Shown: piece by piece, positions 17,074 to 26,775 of the stretch
How positions within the stretch are numbered: the first letter of the stretch is position 1
Layout: each line of letters starts with the position of its first letter
Assembly: GCF_030652235.1 (NCBI RefSeq)
Contig: NZ_JAUSBA010000010.1
Location: 107,149-171,148 of the forward strand
Direction: 5' to 3'
Source of the DNA: Cypionkella sp.
Lineage (GTDB): Bacteria > Pseudomonadota > Alphaproteobacteria > Rhodobacterales > Rhodobacteraceae
Length of the DNA: 64,000 nt
Notes under the pieces: model-generated
What the model saw: the letters and a program-made list of their open reading frames with translations, nothing else
Told to the model about the DNA's origin: nothing
Database searches by the model: none
Position numbers and translations under genes: made by a program

Positions 17074-18057
17074 ATGACCACCAAACTCCTCGCTGCGGGC
17101 CTCGTATTCCTCGCCTCGCCCGCGCTGGCTGATACGCCCGTCTTAACCGTGCTGACCTATGACAGCTTCACGTCCGAGTGGGGCCCCGGCCCGGCGATTG
17201 AGAAGGGATTTGAAGCGACCTGCGGCTGCGACGTGAAATTTGTTACCGCAGGCGACGGCGCTGCCTTGCTGGCGCGGGTGAAGTTGGAGGGGACGGATAG
17301 CAAGGCCGATGTCGTGGTGGGCCTTGATACCAACCTGACCGCCGACGCGACCGCGACCGGATTGTTCGCACCCGTAGCGTCGCAGCCGAACACGTTGCCA
17401 GTGCCCTTCCAAGACCCCAACTTCATTCCGTTCGACTGGGGCTATTTCGCCTTCGTTTACGACAAGACCAAAGTCGCCACGCCGCCTGCTTCGTTTGCAG
17501 AACTTGCCGCTTCTGATTTGAAAGTTGTGATCGAGGACCCGCGCTCGTCTACCCCCGGCCTTGGTCTGGTGCTGTGGGTGAAGGCGGCGTATGGCGACAA
17601 GGCGCCGCAAATCTGGGCCGATCTGGCCGATAACATCGTCACGGTGACGCCCGGCTGGTCGGAAGCCTACGGCATGTTTACCGAGGGGCAGGCCGATATG
17701 GTGCTGTCTTACACCACCTCGCCCGCCTATCACCTGATTGCCGAGAATGACGATACCAAGGCGGCGGCTTCGTTTTCTGAGGGGCATTATATGCAGATCG
17801 AGGTGGCGGGAAAGCTGGCTTCATCGCAGCAATCTGTGCTGGCAGATCAGTTTCTGGCCTACCTGACGGCGGATGCGGCGCAGTCGGTGCTGATCACCAC
17901 GAACTGGATGTATCCGGCTAAAACTCCGGCAGAGGGCTTGCCGAAGGGGTTTGAAACTTTGGTGCAGCCGGTGAAATCTTTGCTGATGTCGGCACGTGAC
18001 GCCGAAGCTGCCCGTGCGCCCGCGATTGCGGAATGGCAAGCCGCGCTGTCGAAATAA
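17074..18057 (+). CDS. thiB: Thiamine/TPP ABC transporter substrate-binding protein
   Basis: 327 residues. The ATG at 17074 follows GGAGAGA by 3-4 bases; a TTG twelve bases upstream is less likely. The signal peptide covers residues 1 to about 19 (cleavage after ALA). 'LTVLTYDSFTSEWGPGPAIEKGFE' and 'VVVGLDTNL' match ThiB (TbpA), which binds thiamine, its mono- and pyrophosphate in the periplasm. The TPP riboswitch in front and the permease and ATPase behind confirm the role. Confidence 0.95.
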   Translation: MTTKLLAAGLVFLASPALADTPVLTVLTYDSFTSEWGPGPAIEKGFEATCGCDVKFVTAGDGAALLARVKLEGTDSKADVVVGLDTNLTADATATGLFAPVASQPNTLPVPFQDPNFIPFDWGYFAFVYDKTKVATPPASFAELAASDLKVVIEDPRSSTPGLGLVLWVKAAYGDKAPQIWADLADNIVTVTPGWSEAYGMFTEGQADMVLSYTTSPAYHLIAENDDTKAAASFSEGHYMQIEVAGKLASSQQSVLADQFLAYLTADAAQSVLITTNWMYPAKTPAEGLPKGFETLVQPVKSLLMSARDAEAARAPAIAEWQAALSK

Positions 18058-19577
18058 GCCCAGCCTTCGGGCTGAGCCTTGCCATCGCCGCGCTGATTTT
18101 GGGCAGTGCGGCGATGGTGGCCGCCCGGGCGGAGAGTTTTGCTTTGGCCGCGCAGGATTGGCAGGCCTTGCGGTTTACCGTGCTGCAAGCCAGCCTGTCG
18201 GCGGCAACGTCGAGCCTGCTTGCTATCCCTGTCGCGCGCGCCTTGTTCCGCCGTCGGTTTCCGTGGCGCGGGATGCTGATCCGGTTGCTGGCGGCCCCTT
18301 TCGTGCTGCCGGTGGTGGTGGCGGTGATGGGGCTTTTGACGGTGTTTGGCCGGGGCGGGCCTGTGAACGGCGCGCTGGCATGGCTGGGTTTGCCCGAGGT
18401 GTCGATCTTTGGGTTGCATGGGGTGGTGCTGGCGAATGTGTTCTTCAACATGCCGCTGGCAACGCGGATGTTGCTGCATGGCTGGCAGTCGATCCCGGTC
18501 GAGCGGTTTCGGCTGGCGCAGTCGCTGGGATTGCCGCCATCGGCACAGTTCCGGCATCTGGAAGCACCGATGTTGCGGGCGCAGTTGCCGGGGATATTCG
18601 CGGTGATCTTGCTGATTTGTCTGGCAAGTTTTGCGATTGCTTTGATGCTGGGCGGGGGGCCGAAGGCCAGCACGCTGGAACTGGCGATCTATCAATCGTT
18701 GCGGTTTGAGTTTGATCTGGGGCGGGCGGCTTTGCTGGCGGCGGTGCAGTTTGCGCTCTGTGCGGCGATCACGCTGGCTGCACTGGGGCTGACTTTGCCG
18801 CAGGGGTTTGGGGCGGGGTTGGGGCGGCGGATGGCGATTGCAGCTCCGACTGGGTGGCGGCGCGGCGCGGATGGGCTGGCGATTGCTGCCGCGGCGTTGT
18901 TTTTGTTTACGCCGTTGCTCGCGGTGGTCAGCAAGGGATTGCCGGGGCTGGCTGCGCTGCCGAATGGGCTTTGGCCGGCGGTTCTGCGCTCGGTTTTGGT
19001 GGCTGTGGTGTCGGCTTTGCTGGCGACAAGTGCTGCGCTGATCCTGGCTGTGGGCGCGGCACGTGGCAAAATCCGGGTGATCGAGTTGGCAGCGATGCTG
19101 CCGCTTGCGGCAAGTTCTCTGGTGTTGGGGACGGGGCTTTTCCTGATGGTGCGGCCGTTTGTGACGCCGGAAACGCTGGCGCTGCCGATCACGGTTTTGG
19201 TCAATGCCACGCTAACGCTGCCCTATCTGTTCCGACTTTTGCTGCCTGAGGCGCGGCAGCTTGAGGCGGATTATGGTCGCTTGACTGCCAGCCTTGGCCT
19301 GCCGCGCCGCACGATACTGCGCTTTGTCACTCTGCCAAGGCTCGCCCGCCCGCTGGGCTATGGCGCGGGGTTGGCTGCGGCGCTTTCGATGGGCGATCTG
19401 GGGGTGATTGCGCTGTTTGCGGGCGATGGTGGCGCGACTTTGCCGCTGTTTGTGCAACATTTGATCGGGGCGTACCGGTTGCAACAGGCTGCGGCGGCCT
19501 CGCTGATATTGGTTGCGATCAGCTTTGCTTTGTTCTGGGCCTTTGACCGATTGGGAAGCCACTATGCTGACGCTTGA
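18033..19577 (+). CDS. thiP: Thiamine ABC transporter permease
   Basis: 514 residues with about twelve membrane helices in two homologous halves, the FbpB-like double permease layout. Each half has an EAA-type loop: 'LAQSLGLPPSAQFRHLEAPML' (about 168-188) and 'LTASLGLPRRTILRFVTLPRL' (about 418-438). The start ATG at 18033 overlaps the thiB 3' end by 25 bases, so coupling is likely. Together with thiB and thiQ it imports thiamine. Confidence 0.95.
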   Translation: MASRAVEISPAFGLSLAIAALILGSAAMVAARAESFALAAQDWQALRFTVLQASLSAATSSLLAIPVARALFRRRFPWRGMLIRLLAAPFVLPVVVAVMGLLTVFGRGGPVNGALAWLGLPEVSIFGLHGVVLANVFFNMPLATRMLLHGWQSIPVERFRLAQSLGLPPSAQFRHLEAPMLRAQLPGIFAVILLICLASFAIALMLGGGPKASTLELAIYQSLRFEFDLGRAALLAAVQFALCAAITLAALGLTLPQGFGAGLGRRMAIAAPTGWRRGADGLAIAAAALFLFTPLLAVVSKGLPGLAALPNGLWPAVLRSVLVAVVSALLATSAALILAVGAARGKIRVIELAAMLPLAASSLVLGTGLFLMVRPFVTPETLALPITVLVNATLTLPYLFRLLLPEARQLEADYGRLTASLGLPRRTILRFVTLPRLARPLGYGAGLAAALSMGDLGVIALFAGDGGATLPLFVQHLIGAYRLQQAAAASLILVAISFALFWAFDRLGSHYADA

Positions 19578-20256
19578 ACGGGTGGTTTTGCAGCAAGATG
19601 ACTTCCGCCTGACCGCCGATTGGCAGGTAGCGGCGGGCGAGCGGGTGGCGTTGATCGGGCCTTCGGGTGCGGGAAAATCGACGTTACTGATGGCCTTGGC
19701 GGGGTTTTTGGCCCCGGCGCAAGGGCATGTTTTGTGGCAGGGCAGGGATTTGGCAGGGGTTTCTGCTGGGGATCGACCGCTGACGATTCTGTTTCAGGAT
19801 CAAAACCTGTTCCCACATCTGACGCTGGCGCAGAACCTTGGGCTGGGGTTGTCGCCGACCTTGCGGTTAACCCCGGCGCAAGGGGCACAGATCGAAACCA
19901 CCTTAAACCAAGTCGGCTTGAAGGGTTTGGCTGCCCGCAAACCCGGCCAGCTTTCGGGCGGGCAGCAGGGCAGGGCGGCGCTGGCGCGGGCTTTGTTGCG
20001 CGCAAGGCCAGTGCTGTTGCTGGATGAGCCGTTTGCGGCACTTGGCCCAGCATTGAAGGCCGAGATGCTGGATTTGCTGGATGAGGTGGCGACTGTCACC
20101 GGGGCGGCGGTGCTGATGGTGACGCATGATCCCAGTGATGCGAAACGCTTTGCGGGTAAGACGGTGCTGGTGGCCGATGGCGTGGCGCAGGCCCCCGTGG
20201 TTACAGCGGAGCTGTTTGCCAACCCACCACAGGCGCTAAAAGAGTATCTGGGTTAG
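19564..20256 (+). CDS. thiQ: Thiamine ABC transporter ATP-binding protein
   Basis: 230 residues from the ATG overlapping thiP by 14 bases. Walker A 'GPSGAGKSTLL' (about 32-42), Q-loop 'LFQDQNLFPHLT', signature 'LSGGQQGRAALARAL' and Walker B 'VLLLDEPFAALG' are intact. Length and motifs fit ThiQ. It energises uptake of thiamine and closes the operon; a hairpin terminator follows. Confidence 0.95.
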   Translation: MLTLERVVLQQDDFRLTADWQVAAGERVALIGPSGAGKSTLLMALAGFLAPAQGHVLWQGRDLAGVSAGDRPLTILFQDQNLFPHLTLAQNLGLGLSPTLRLTPAQGAQIETTLNQVGLKGLAARKPGQLSGGQQGRAALARALLRARPVLLLDEPFAALGPALKAEMLDLLDEVATVTGAAVLMVTHDPSDAKRFAGKTVLVADGVAQAPVVTAELFANPPQALKEYLG

Positions 20257-20265
20257 ACATAAAAA

Positions 20266-20289
20266 AACCCCGCACTGGGCGGGGTTTTT
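20266..20289. terminator. Bidirectional terminator between thiQ and petC
   Basis: AAAAAACCCCGC and GCGGGGTTTTT pair around ACTGG between two convergent genes. A-run on one side and T-run on the other let it stop transcripts from both operons. Confidence 0.92.
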
Positions 20290-20310
20290 CCGAAGCCAGT
20301 GATCCGAAAA

Positions 20311-21099
20311 TCAGTGCGCTTTCTTGCCTTTGATGCCCGACCACAGACGCTTGTTGGTCAGATACAGCAGCGAGGACAGCAGGATCAGGAACAACACGGC
20401 CTTAAAGCCAGTGTCCTTGCGGGCGTTCAGCTTGGGCTCGGCCGACCACATCAGGAACGCCGCCACATCTTCGGACATGCTTTTGATGTCATTCGGCGCG
20501 CCATCGGCGAATTCCACCTGACCATCGGCCAAGGGCGGCTGCATTTTGATCCAGCCTGTTGAGTACACTGGGTTTTCATAGAAGGTCGAGCCGGCTTCGT
20601 CTTTTTCTTCGCCGGTGTAGCCGTGCAGCAGCGCCACGATATATTCGGGCCCGCCCATGCCCTTGAACAACTGGTTCAGACCCAGCCCGTAAGGGCCGTG
20701 GAAGCCCGCCCGAGCCTTCGCCATCAGCGAAAGATCGGGTGCGCCCGCGCCATCATTGGCAGGAAAGAAGTCAACCGGCAGGCCGTCACGATCTTCGCCA
20801 GTGTCCTTATCAGTCACCGAGAAGTTCTTGGCGTAGGCACGCACCTGGTCTTCCGGCAGATGCGGTCCCCCTTCATCCGACAAGGTGCGGATTGGCACCA
20901 TGTTCAGACCATGGCAGGCAGAGCAGACTTCGGTGTAAACCTGAAGCCCGCGTTGCAGTTGGTGTTCATCATAGCTGCCAAACGGGCCTTCAAAGCTGAA
21001 TGCCACGTCTTCGACATGGCCGCCTGTCTCGGCAGCCATGGCCATTGCCGTCATCAGGCTCAGTGCAGAGACAGCGCTGATTGCGATTTTGCGAAACAT
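20311..21099 (-). CDS. petC: Cytochrome c1 of the bc1 complex
   Basis: 262 residues. The ATG at 21099 gives a proper signal peptide (1 to about 22, ending AMA); an upstream extension would add 31 unlikely residues. Heme c site 'CSACHG' near residue 53, axial Met region 'KMQPPLADG', and the C-terminal anchor helix '[14 protein letters not shown]' are present. It takes electrons from the Rieske protein and passes them to soluble cytochrome c. Last gene of the petABC operon. Confidence 0.96.
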   Translation of the reverse strand: MFRKIAISAVSALSLMTAMAMAAETGGHVEDVAFSFEGPFGSYDEHQLQRGLQVYTEVCSACHGLNMVPIRTLSDEGGPHLPEDQVRAYAKNFSVTDKDTGEDRDGLPVDFFPANDGAGAPDLSLMAKARAGFHGPYGLGLNQLFKGMGGPEYIVALLHGYTGEEKDEAGSTFYENPVYSTGWIKMQPPLADGQVEFADGAPNDIKSMSEDVAAFLMWSAEPKLNARKDTGFKAVLFLILLSSLLYLTNKRLWSGIKGKKAH

Positions 21100-21118
21100 C
21101 TCAGTCAGTTCCTTTCTC

Positions 21119-22432
21119 TCACTCAGCCGGTGCGGCGTAGTGCGACTTGAAGTCTTCCTCAATCGTAGCGGGTTGCGGCAGTGGTTTTTCAAGCACCCCC
21201 AGCAGCGGCAGGATCACAAGGAAGTAGGCAAACCAGTAGGCCGAGGCCAGCAGCGAGATCCAAGCGTTCAGCTCATTTGGCACCTGAGCACCAACCCACG
21301 TCAGCACCACAAAGTCGATGGCCAGCAGCCAGTACCATGCTTTGAACTTTGGCCGATATTTGCCCGAGCGCACCGCAGAGGTGTCCAGCCACGGCACCAT
21401 CGCCATCACGGCAATTGCACCGAACATCGCGAGAACACCGAAGAATTTGGCGTCAACGATGCCGAATGTGATGAACTGCACCAGTTGCACCACCCAGACA
21501 TCGGCGGTGAAGGCGCGCAGAATCGCGTAGAACGGCAGGAAGTACCACTCTGGCACGATGTGCGCCGGAGTAGAAAGCGGGTTGGCTTGCACGTAGTTGA
21601 CGGGATCGCCAAGGTAGTTTGGCATAAAGCTGACGACAGCAAAGAAGATCGCCAGAATGATGCAAAGCGCGAACAGGTCCTTGATCACATAATATGGCCA
21701 GAACGGAACGGTGTCTTTCGCGGCATCCTCTTTCGAGGTGCGCCGCACTTCAACGCCGGTCGGGTTGTTGTTGCCAGTGTTGTGGAACGCCCAGATGTGC
21801 AGGGCCACCAGGCCCGCAATCACGAAGGGCAGCAGGTAGTGCAAGCTGAAGAAGCGGTTCAGCGTGGCGTTGTCCACCGCAGGGCCGCCCAGCAGCCATT
21901 CCTGAATCATCGGGCCAACACCAGGGATCGCGCCGAACAGGCCGGTGATCACCGTGGCACCCCAGAACGACATCTGACCCCAAGGCAGCACGTAGCCCAT
22001 AAAGGCCGTCGCCATCATCGCAAGATAGATCATCATGCCGATGATCCAGGTGACTTCGCGTGGGGCTTTGTAGCTGCCGTAGTACAGGCTGCGGAAGATG
22101 TGCAGATAGACGGCAAAGAAGAACAAAGATGCGCCATTGGCGTGGATATACCGCAGCATATAGCCGCCATTTACATCGCGCATGATGTGCTCGACCGAGC
22201 GGAAGGCGAAATCAACATGCGGCGTGTAATGCATTGCCAGCACGATGCCGGTGATGATTTGCAGACCCAGACAGAACGTAAGGACGATGCCCCAGATCCA
22301 CATCCAGTTCAGGTTTTTCGGTGTCGGGATCGTCAGCGTGTCATATGCCATGCTGACAATCGGCAGACGGGTGTGCAGCCAGGTTTGGAAACCCGGCTTT
22401 GGTTCGTAATGGTCGTGCGGAATTCCGGCCAT
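21119..22432 (-). CDS. petB: Cytochrome b of the bc1 complex
   Basis: 437 residues, typical length for alphaproteobacteria. Eight membrane helices; heme-ligand histidines lie in '[17 protein letters not shown]' and '[18 protein letters not shown]' and in the paired helix '[20 protein letters not shown]'. The Qo-site '[14 protein letters not shown]' is intact. It oxidises ubiquinol at Qo and reduces quinone at Qi. Genes on both sides are petA and petC, 11 and 19 bases away. Confidence 0.97.
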   Translation of the reverse strand: MAGIPHDHYEPKPGFQTWLHTRLPIVSMAYDTLTIPTPKNLNWMWIWGIVLTFCLGLQIITGIVLAMHYTPHVDFAFRSVEHIMRDVNGGYMLRYIHANGASLFFFAVYLHIFRSLYYGSYKAPREVTWIIGMMIYLAMMATAFMGYVLPWGQMSFWGATVITGLFGAIPGVGPMIQEWLLGGPAVDNATLNRFFSLHYLLPFVIAGLVALHIWAFHNTGNNNPTGVEVRRTSKEDAAKDTVPFWPYYVIKDLFALCIILAIFFAVVSFMPNYLGDPVNYVQANPLSTPAHIVPEWYFLPFYAILRAFTADVWVVQLVQFITFGIVDAKFFGVLAMFGAIAVMAMVPWLDTSAVRSGKYRPKFKAWYWLLAIDFVVLTWVGAQVPNELNAWISLLASAYWFAYFLVILPLLGVLEKPLPQPATIEEDFKSHYAAPAE

Positions 22433-22443
22433 GGTTTTTGTCC

Positions 22444-23004
22444 TTATCCCAGCTTGATCGTTGTTGCGTTTTCGAATTTCGCCATCGGCACCGGCAGGTT
22501 GCGCGGGGCTGGGCCTTTGCGAATACGACCGGCCATATCATAGTGCGATCCGTGGCAAGGGCAAAACCAGCCTCCGAAATCGCCGGCATCGCCCAAAGGC
22601 ACGCAGCCCAAATGGGTGCAAACGCCCATCATCACCAACCACTCGCCTGCTTCATCCAGCGTGCGGTTTTTGTCTTCGGCAGTGGTCGAGGCATCCAGAT
22701 TGGCGTTCTCGGCATTGGTGTCTGCCAGATCGGTCAGCGGCACGGCACGGCCTTTTTCGATCTCATCCGGGGTGCGGCGGCGGATGAACACCGGCTTTCC
22801 GCGCCACTTGACAGTGATCTGGGTGCCGACTTCGACAGCGGTGATATCCACCATGATCGAGGCCAAAGCGCGGGTGTCGGCTGAGGGGTTCATCTGGTTG
22901 ACCAGCGGCCAAACCGCCGCGCCAGTTGCCACAACGCCCGCTCCGGCGGTTGCGTAATACAGGAAATCCCTGCGGGTGCCTGCGGTATCGTCTGCGTGGG
23001 ACAC
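22444..23004 (-). CDS. petA: Rieske iron-sulfur subunit of the bc1 complex
   Basis: 186 residues from a GTG start with GGGAGAAG just upstream; the resulting N-terminus '[20 protein letters not shown]' carries the twin-arginine motif and anchor seen in Rhodobacter Rieske proteins. An ORF extension of nine residues upstream is less likely. Cluster ligands are 'CTHLGC' and 'CPCHGSHY' (about 130-155). First gene of petABC; the 246 bases upstream presumably hold the promoter, where no operator is obvious. Confidence 0.96.
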   Translation of the reverse strand: MSHADDTAGTRRDFLYYATAGAGVVATGAAVWPLVNQMNPSADTRALASIMVDITAVEVGTQITVKWRGKPVFIRRRTPDEIEKGRAVPLTDLADTNAENANLDASTTAEDKNRTLDEAGEWLVMMGVCTHLGCVPLGDAGDFGGWFCPCHGSHYDMAGRIRKGPAPRNLPVPMAKFENATTIKLG

Positions 23005-23251
23005 GAGAACTTCTCCCTTCAAAGGTCGCAAGGCGCGCGACCGATATATAGCTGCGGCCCCGGTTTCCCGGAGCCTTACATGGCGGGTTTAGCCACAGAA
23101 AGCTGGGACGTCCAGCGGACAAAGCCGCGCAGGGGCGGCGGAAATCAGCTTTTCCTGATGTGCGACCTTGAAGCTACGCAAATCATTCCCGCACACCGCC
23201 CGTTTGTCGCGATTTGCTATAGATAAAGTGTTTTTGTCGGGACTTTGTGGC
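23005..23251. other. Intergenic region upstream of petA
   Basis: About 250 bases between petA (starting here) and the 3' end of the downstream-facing GST gene. It must contain the petABC promoter. I find no RNA gene or obvious regulatory palindrome. Confidence 0.4.
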
Positions 23252-23860
23252 TTAGATTTGCACTGGGCGAGTCGCCAACATGGCCGGGCGGTTGGCAAAT
23301 TCTGCTTCCCAAGCCGCCAGTTGTGGTCGCCCCTGCCGCCAATTCCGCGCATCGTGCCGAAAGTCGAGATAACCCAGTGCGCAAGCCAGACCGATCTGCG
23401 GCATTTCGAGTGGCCCGTTCAAAACTGCCGCCCAATCCGCTTCAATCACATCCAGCGCACGGGCGGCCTTGACCCATTGTGCCTCAATCCATTCAGGAAA
23501 TTGCTTGTCTACCGGGCGCAGACGCACCTCATAGGCCATCGCCAGCGCGGCCTCTAGGATGCCATCCACCGTCGCCTCTCGCACCAAACACGGCCAGATC
23601 GCGGGCCCGGTCGGATACAGCGCACCCCCCGCCAGATCGTTGAGATAGCGGCAGATCACCCGGCTGTCGTAAATCCCCCCCGCATCAGTTTGCAGCGCCG
23701 GGATCTTGCCCAACGGGTTCTGATCCACAGGCAAACTGCCGGGGGCCAGCGGCGTGCCCATCACATTGCTGATCTCAATACGATCTTCCAGGCCAAGTTC
23801 CAAAATCAGCGCCATAACCTTGCGGCCAAAGGGCGTCGCGGGGGAGGTGTAAAGCCGCAT
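23252..23860 (-). CDS. Glutathione S-transferase family protein
   Basis: 202 residues from the ATG at 23860, preceded by GGAGAC. Residues 1-75 are the thioredoxin-like domain ('YTSPATPFGRKVMALILELG', cis-proline in 'GKIPAL', glutathione contact 'DSRVICRYL'), followed by the all-helical domain. It resembles YibF-type GSTs. A detoxification or stress role is general; the substrate is unknown. No operon partner. Confidence 0.88.
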   Translation of the reverse strand: MRLYTSPATPFGRKVMALILELGLEDRIEISNVMGTPLAPGSLPVDQNPLGKIPALQTDAGGIYDSRVICRYLNDLAGGALYPTGPAIWPCLVREATVDGILEAALAMAYEVRLRPVDKQFPEWIEAQWVKAARALDVIEADWAAVLNGPLEMPQIGLACALGYLDFRHDARNWRQGRPQLAAWEAEFANRPAMLATRPVQI

Positions 23861-23931
23861 GATGTCTCCGTGTCTGCAGATGTGATTCGTTTGGTTGCCG
23901 CCAGTTAAGCCGCGCCGGCGCCGACATGACA

Positions 23932-24490
23932 ACACCTGTCAGTTGCCAACCGCGCCCTTATCTTTGCCGCCTTCCTCGCCACCCCTGAGTTGGCCGAAGA
24001 TGCGCTATTCCGCCTGCATCCGTTCAAAGGCCGGTGCTGGATATGGTGACTGCGCCCGATGGCAAGCTGTTGGGCAGGGCCGATGGCAATACGATCCGCC
24101 TTTGAAACCTCGCCACCGGGCAGGCGATGCCGTCGCGGTTTGAGCCTGCGCAAAAACTGCGCTTTATTGCGGATTCGATGCAGAATGCGATCAACGCGCA
24201 GTTCTGCGATTTGAACGTGGACGGCCCGCATGCGGCTTTGCTGGGTGGTCGCGTCGGGGTGTGGTGCTTGACCCGGTCGGCATCCATCACGCCTATGATC
24301 AGAAAACCGGGGCTTTTGATCCGGAGGGCGTTGTCGCCAAAGCTGCGGCTGAATTGGACCTTGCGCGCGTCTTGGGGTCGGGTCCCGCGCCGATCACACG
24401 GTTTTCCTTGCTGCAGGACGGCGGCGGCATTGGTCGCATCGAATGGCGGCTGAAGGCCATGACCGTTGAGGTGCCGTCAACCCGCACGCC
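23932..24490 (+). pseudogene. Decayed gene for an unrecognised protein with a secretion-like N-terminus
   Basis: Pieces of one protein can be followed through three frames: a hydrophobic start ('ALIFAAFLATPELAEDALFR') ends at a TGA, the reading then shifts to 'LDMVTAPDGKLLGRADGNTI' (stop), then to 'NLATGQAMPSRFEPAQKLRF' and 'FCDLNVDGPHAALLGG', and after another shift to 'VLDPVGIHHAYDQKTGAFDP'. At least two stops and two frameshifts are needed, so it is a pseudogene. I do not recognise the family. It runs convergent into the paiB-like gene. Confidence 0.6.
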
Positions 24491-24503
24491 AGGGGTGGGG
24501 GTG

Positions 24504-25121
24504 TCAGCCCAAGTCCCGCCGCATCAGCGCGGCGATGGCTTGTGAGCCCATATCGGCTTGCTGTTGCAGGTGATCGGCAGCGCAGCGGCGCACCTCTGGC
24601 GTCTTGTTCTGGTTCAGTTTCCAAGTGCCTGCGACCGAGGCAATCTGGAACCGAAACGGCAGGATCATCCGCAGCATGCTGGGCATCACGCCTTCCGACA
24701 TCTTGTCGGACACCCACGGCTTTTTCGGCAGTAGCCGGGTTTCATGTTCGGCAGACAGCGCATCGACATGCGGGTGGAGATGATCTTCGGGCAGCGACGA
24801 CAGCACCCCCCGCAGATGCACCGCGATATAGTTCCACGTCGGCACCTGATCTTCTATGTCGTACCAATCCGGGGAGATATAAGCATCGGGGCCAGAGACT
24901 GCGATCAGCGCAGGCAGGCCCGCTGTGCAGGCGCGCGCAATCGGGTTTGAGCGTGCCAAATGCAATTCCGCAAAGCTGGCATCGTCCGAGATTAAGAACG
25001 GCACATGCGCGGCCAAGGGACCCTCTGCCCCGTTTACCGACAAAATCCCAAAGCCGCGCGCACGGGCGAGGGCAAGGTTGTCTTGCAACGGGACAGAGCG
25101 GAACGCGGGATTGGGGTGCAT
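24504..25121 (-). CDS. FMN-binding PaiB-family protein
   Basis: 205 residues from 'MHPNPAFR' (the four-residue-longer start is less like the family). The split-barrel FMN-binding fold of PaiB is indicated by 'GFGILSVNGAEGPLAAHVPF', 'LPALIAVSGPDAYISPDWY' and 'VPTWNYIAVHLRG'. Family members are annotated as negative transcriptional regulators after Bacillus PaiB, though an enzymatic role is as likely; PaiB may act in polyamine or protease control. Stand-alone gene. Confidence 0.87.
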   Translation of the reverse strand: MHPNPAFRSVPLQDNLALARARGFGILSVNGAEGPLAAHVPFLISDDASFAELHLARSNPIARACTAGLPALIAVSGPDAYISPDWYDIEDQVPTWNYIAVHLRGVLSSLPEDHLHPHVDALSAEHETRLLPKKPWVSDKMSEGVMPSMLRMILPFRFQIASVAGTWKLNQNKTPEVRRCAADHLQQQADMGSQAIAALMRRDLG

Positions 25122-25250
25122 GGCGGGCTCCAAAAAGGGATCTCAGCTTGCCTAAGCGGCGGTGCGCATCACGACAATCGAATCTTTCTTATCTGGCATT
25201 AGACCGCCGCAATCACAGACAGCCAAAGCCCCATCCGCCAAGCGCCATTG

Positions 25251-25280
25251 AAAAAGCCGCCAGAGATTGCTCTCGGCGGC
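25251..25280 (-). terminator. Terminator of rpmJ
   Basis: On the minus strand, GCCGCC.GAGAG and CTCTGGCGGC pair with one bulged base around CAAT, followed by five U (25251-25255). It lies 24 bases after the rpmJ stop. Confidence 0.75.
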
Positions 25281-25303
25281 CTATTCGGTGCTGCTGCGCG
25301 CGA

Positions 25304-25429
25304 TCAACCCTGACGGGCCTTGTAGCGCTTTTGCGTCTTGTTGATCACATAGACGCGGCCTTTACGGCGCACGACCTGGCAATCGCGATGACGGTTCTTC
25401 AGCGAGCGGAGCGAGTTTGCAACTTTCAT
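25304..25429 (-). CDS. rpmJ: 50S ribosomal protein L36
   Basis: 41 residues starting '[20 protein letters not shown]' and ending '[21 protein letters not shown]' (shown in two parts). This is the longer, zinc-free-type L36 (only one Cys) common in alphaproteobacteria. GGGAGATGC precedes the start. It is a structural protein of the large ribosomal subunit, here monocistronic and next to a tRNA gene, as often seen. Confidence 0.95.
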   Translation of the reverse strand: MKVANSLRSLKNRHRDCQVVRRKGRVYVINKTQKRYKARQG

Positions 25430-25505
25430 CGTAGCATCTCCCTTGTTCGCGGCGCGTCTTTGCGCCAGTTGAAAAACGTAGCCCCCGTTGCCGGGAACGG
25501 CGAAA

Positions 25506-25580
25506 TGGTGGGCGGTACTGGGATCGAACCAGTGGCCACTACGATGTCAACGTAGTGCTCTACCGCTGAGCTAACCGCCC
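25506..25580 (-). tRNA. tRNA-Val(GAC)
   Basis: The minus strand folds as a 75-base cloverleaf including an encoded CCA: acceptor GGGCGGT/ACCGCCC, D-arm TAGCTCAGCGGTAGAGC, anticodon stem CTACG/CGTAG with loop TTGACAT (anticodon GAC, valine), and T-arm GGTTCGATCC. Confidence 0.95.
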
Positions 25581-25762
25581 ACAAGCCTGACGTTTCCACC
25601 CAATCTATTCATCCAAGCCGTAAGACCCAAACAAAAGGACGCGGGCGGAACCGCGTCGGATGGCTGGGCTATAAACAGAGTCGCGGGCCTGTTCAAGGGG
25701 GTAAAGGGGGGTATCGGTAAAGGATATTTTGCAGTTATATCACAAAGTAACAGGAGTGTGGC

Positions 25763-26620
25763 GTGTCGCAGGTTTACCAAATCCATCGCCCCGAACGGCA
25801 AGATACGGCGGTGGTGTTTGCCTCGCCGCACAGCGGGCGGGCCTATTCGGTGGCATTTCTGGCGCAGACGATTCTGTCGCGTGATGCGATCCGGTCTTCG
25901 GAAGATGCCTTTGTCGATCAAGTGTTTGGCGCGGCCGTTCAGCACGGCGCACCGCTGTTGGTGGCCGATGTGCCGCGCGCTTATCTTGATCTGAACCGCG
26001 CGCCTGATGAATTTGACCCTGCGGTGATCGAAGGCATCGCGCGGGTGCCGCACAACCCGCGCATCTCTTCTGGGCTGGGGGTGATTCCCCGCGTGGTGTC
26101 GGGTGGGCGGCTGATCTATCGCGGCAAGATGGCACTGGCTGAAGCCGAAGCACGCATTGCTCAGGTTTGGCACCCCTACCACCGCGCGCTGCGGCAGTTG
26201 CTGGACGAAACCCATGCGCAATTTGGCGAGGCCGTGCTGATTGATTGCCACTCGATGCCGCATGAGGCCATCGACGGCCACGGACGGCCCGGTCAACCGA
26301 AGCCCGATGTGGTGTTGGGCGATCGGTTTGGGGCTGCTGCCGGGCGGCATGTGATGGACGGGGTTGAGGCCGCGTTTCAGCGCGCGGGCCTGCGCGTGGC
26401 GCGCAATACGCCGTTTGCGGGGGCGTTTATCGCGCAAAGCTATGGGCGGCCCTCGGCGCGCAGGCATGTGATACAGGTGGAAATTGATCGCGGGCTTTAC
26501 ATGGATGAAGCCACGATCAGTCCGCACAGCGGTTTTGATGATTTTAAGGCATTGATGGCCGGAGTGATTGGCGAAATCGTCGGCATTGGCCGCGCCAGCT
26601 TGCCTTTGGCGGCGGAATAG
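25763..26620 (+). CDS. N-formylglutamate amidohydrolase
   Basis: 285 residues from GTG with AACAGGAG upstream. Family motifs: 'VVFASPHSGRAY' (metal His, about 19-28), 'SSEDAFVDQVFGAA', 'LNRAPDEFDP', 'AVLIDCHSMP' and 'HVIQVEIDRGLYMDE'. HutG-type enzymes cleave N-formylglutamate at the end of one histidine degradation route; no hut genes are nearby, so another N-acyl or formyl amino acid is possible. Confidence 0.9.
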   Translation: MSQVYQIHRPERQDTAVVFASPHSGRAYSVAFLAQTILSRDAIRSSEDAFVDQVFGAAVQHGAPLLVADVPRAYLDLNRAPDEFDPAVIEGIARVPHNPRISSGLGVIPRVVSGGRLIYRGKMALAEAEARIAQVWHPYHRALRQLLDETHAQFGEAVLIDCHSMPHEAIDGHGRPGQPKPDVVLGDRFGAAAGRHVMDGVEAAFQRAGLRVARNTPFAGAFIAQSYGRPSARRHVIQVEIDRGLYMDEATISPHSGFDDFKALMAGVIGEIVGIGRASLPLAAE

Positions 26621-26746
26621 CGGTTATTTTGGGGCTGGCTGTCCTTGGCCCAAGGTTGCCGCGATGCCGTGCGCCAAGGCTCTTTTACGCTCAATCGTTA
26701 AAAAAGTCTTAAACTGACCAGATTAAGTCATTGATTTATAAGTCAT

Positions 26747-26769
26747 AAAAAAGGTCCCGAGTTGGGACC
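26747..26769 (-). terminator. Rho-independent terminator of dinB
   Basis: Minus-strand stem GGTCCC/GGGACC with a five-base loop, followed by six U, starting 6 bases after the dinB stop. Identical in stem and loop to the aroC terminator at 15199-15215. Confidence 0.85.
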
Positions 26770-26775
26770 TCCCGG

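Noticed and set aside
21038..22543. Plus-strand frame of 501 codons across cytochrome b
   Set aside because: Antisense to petB and petC; composition (His, Arg, Gln rich) and lack of motifs mark it as a shadow.
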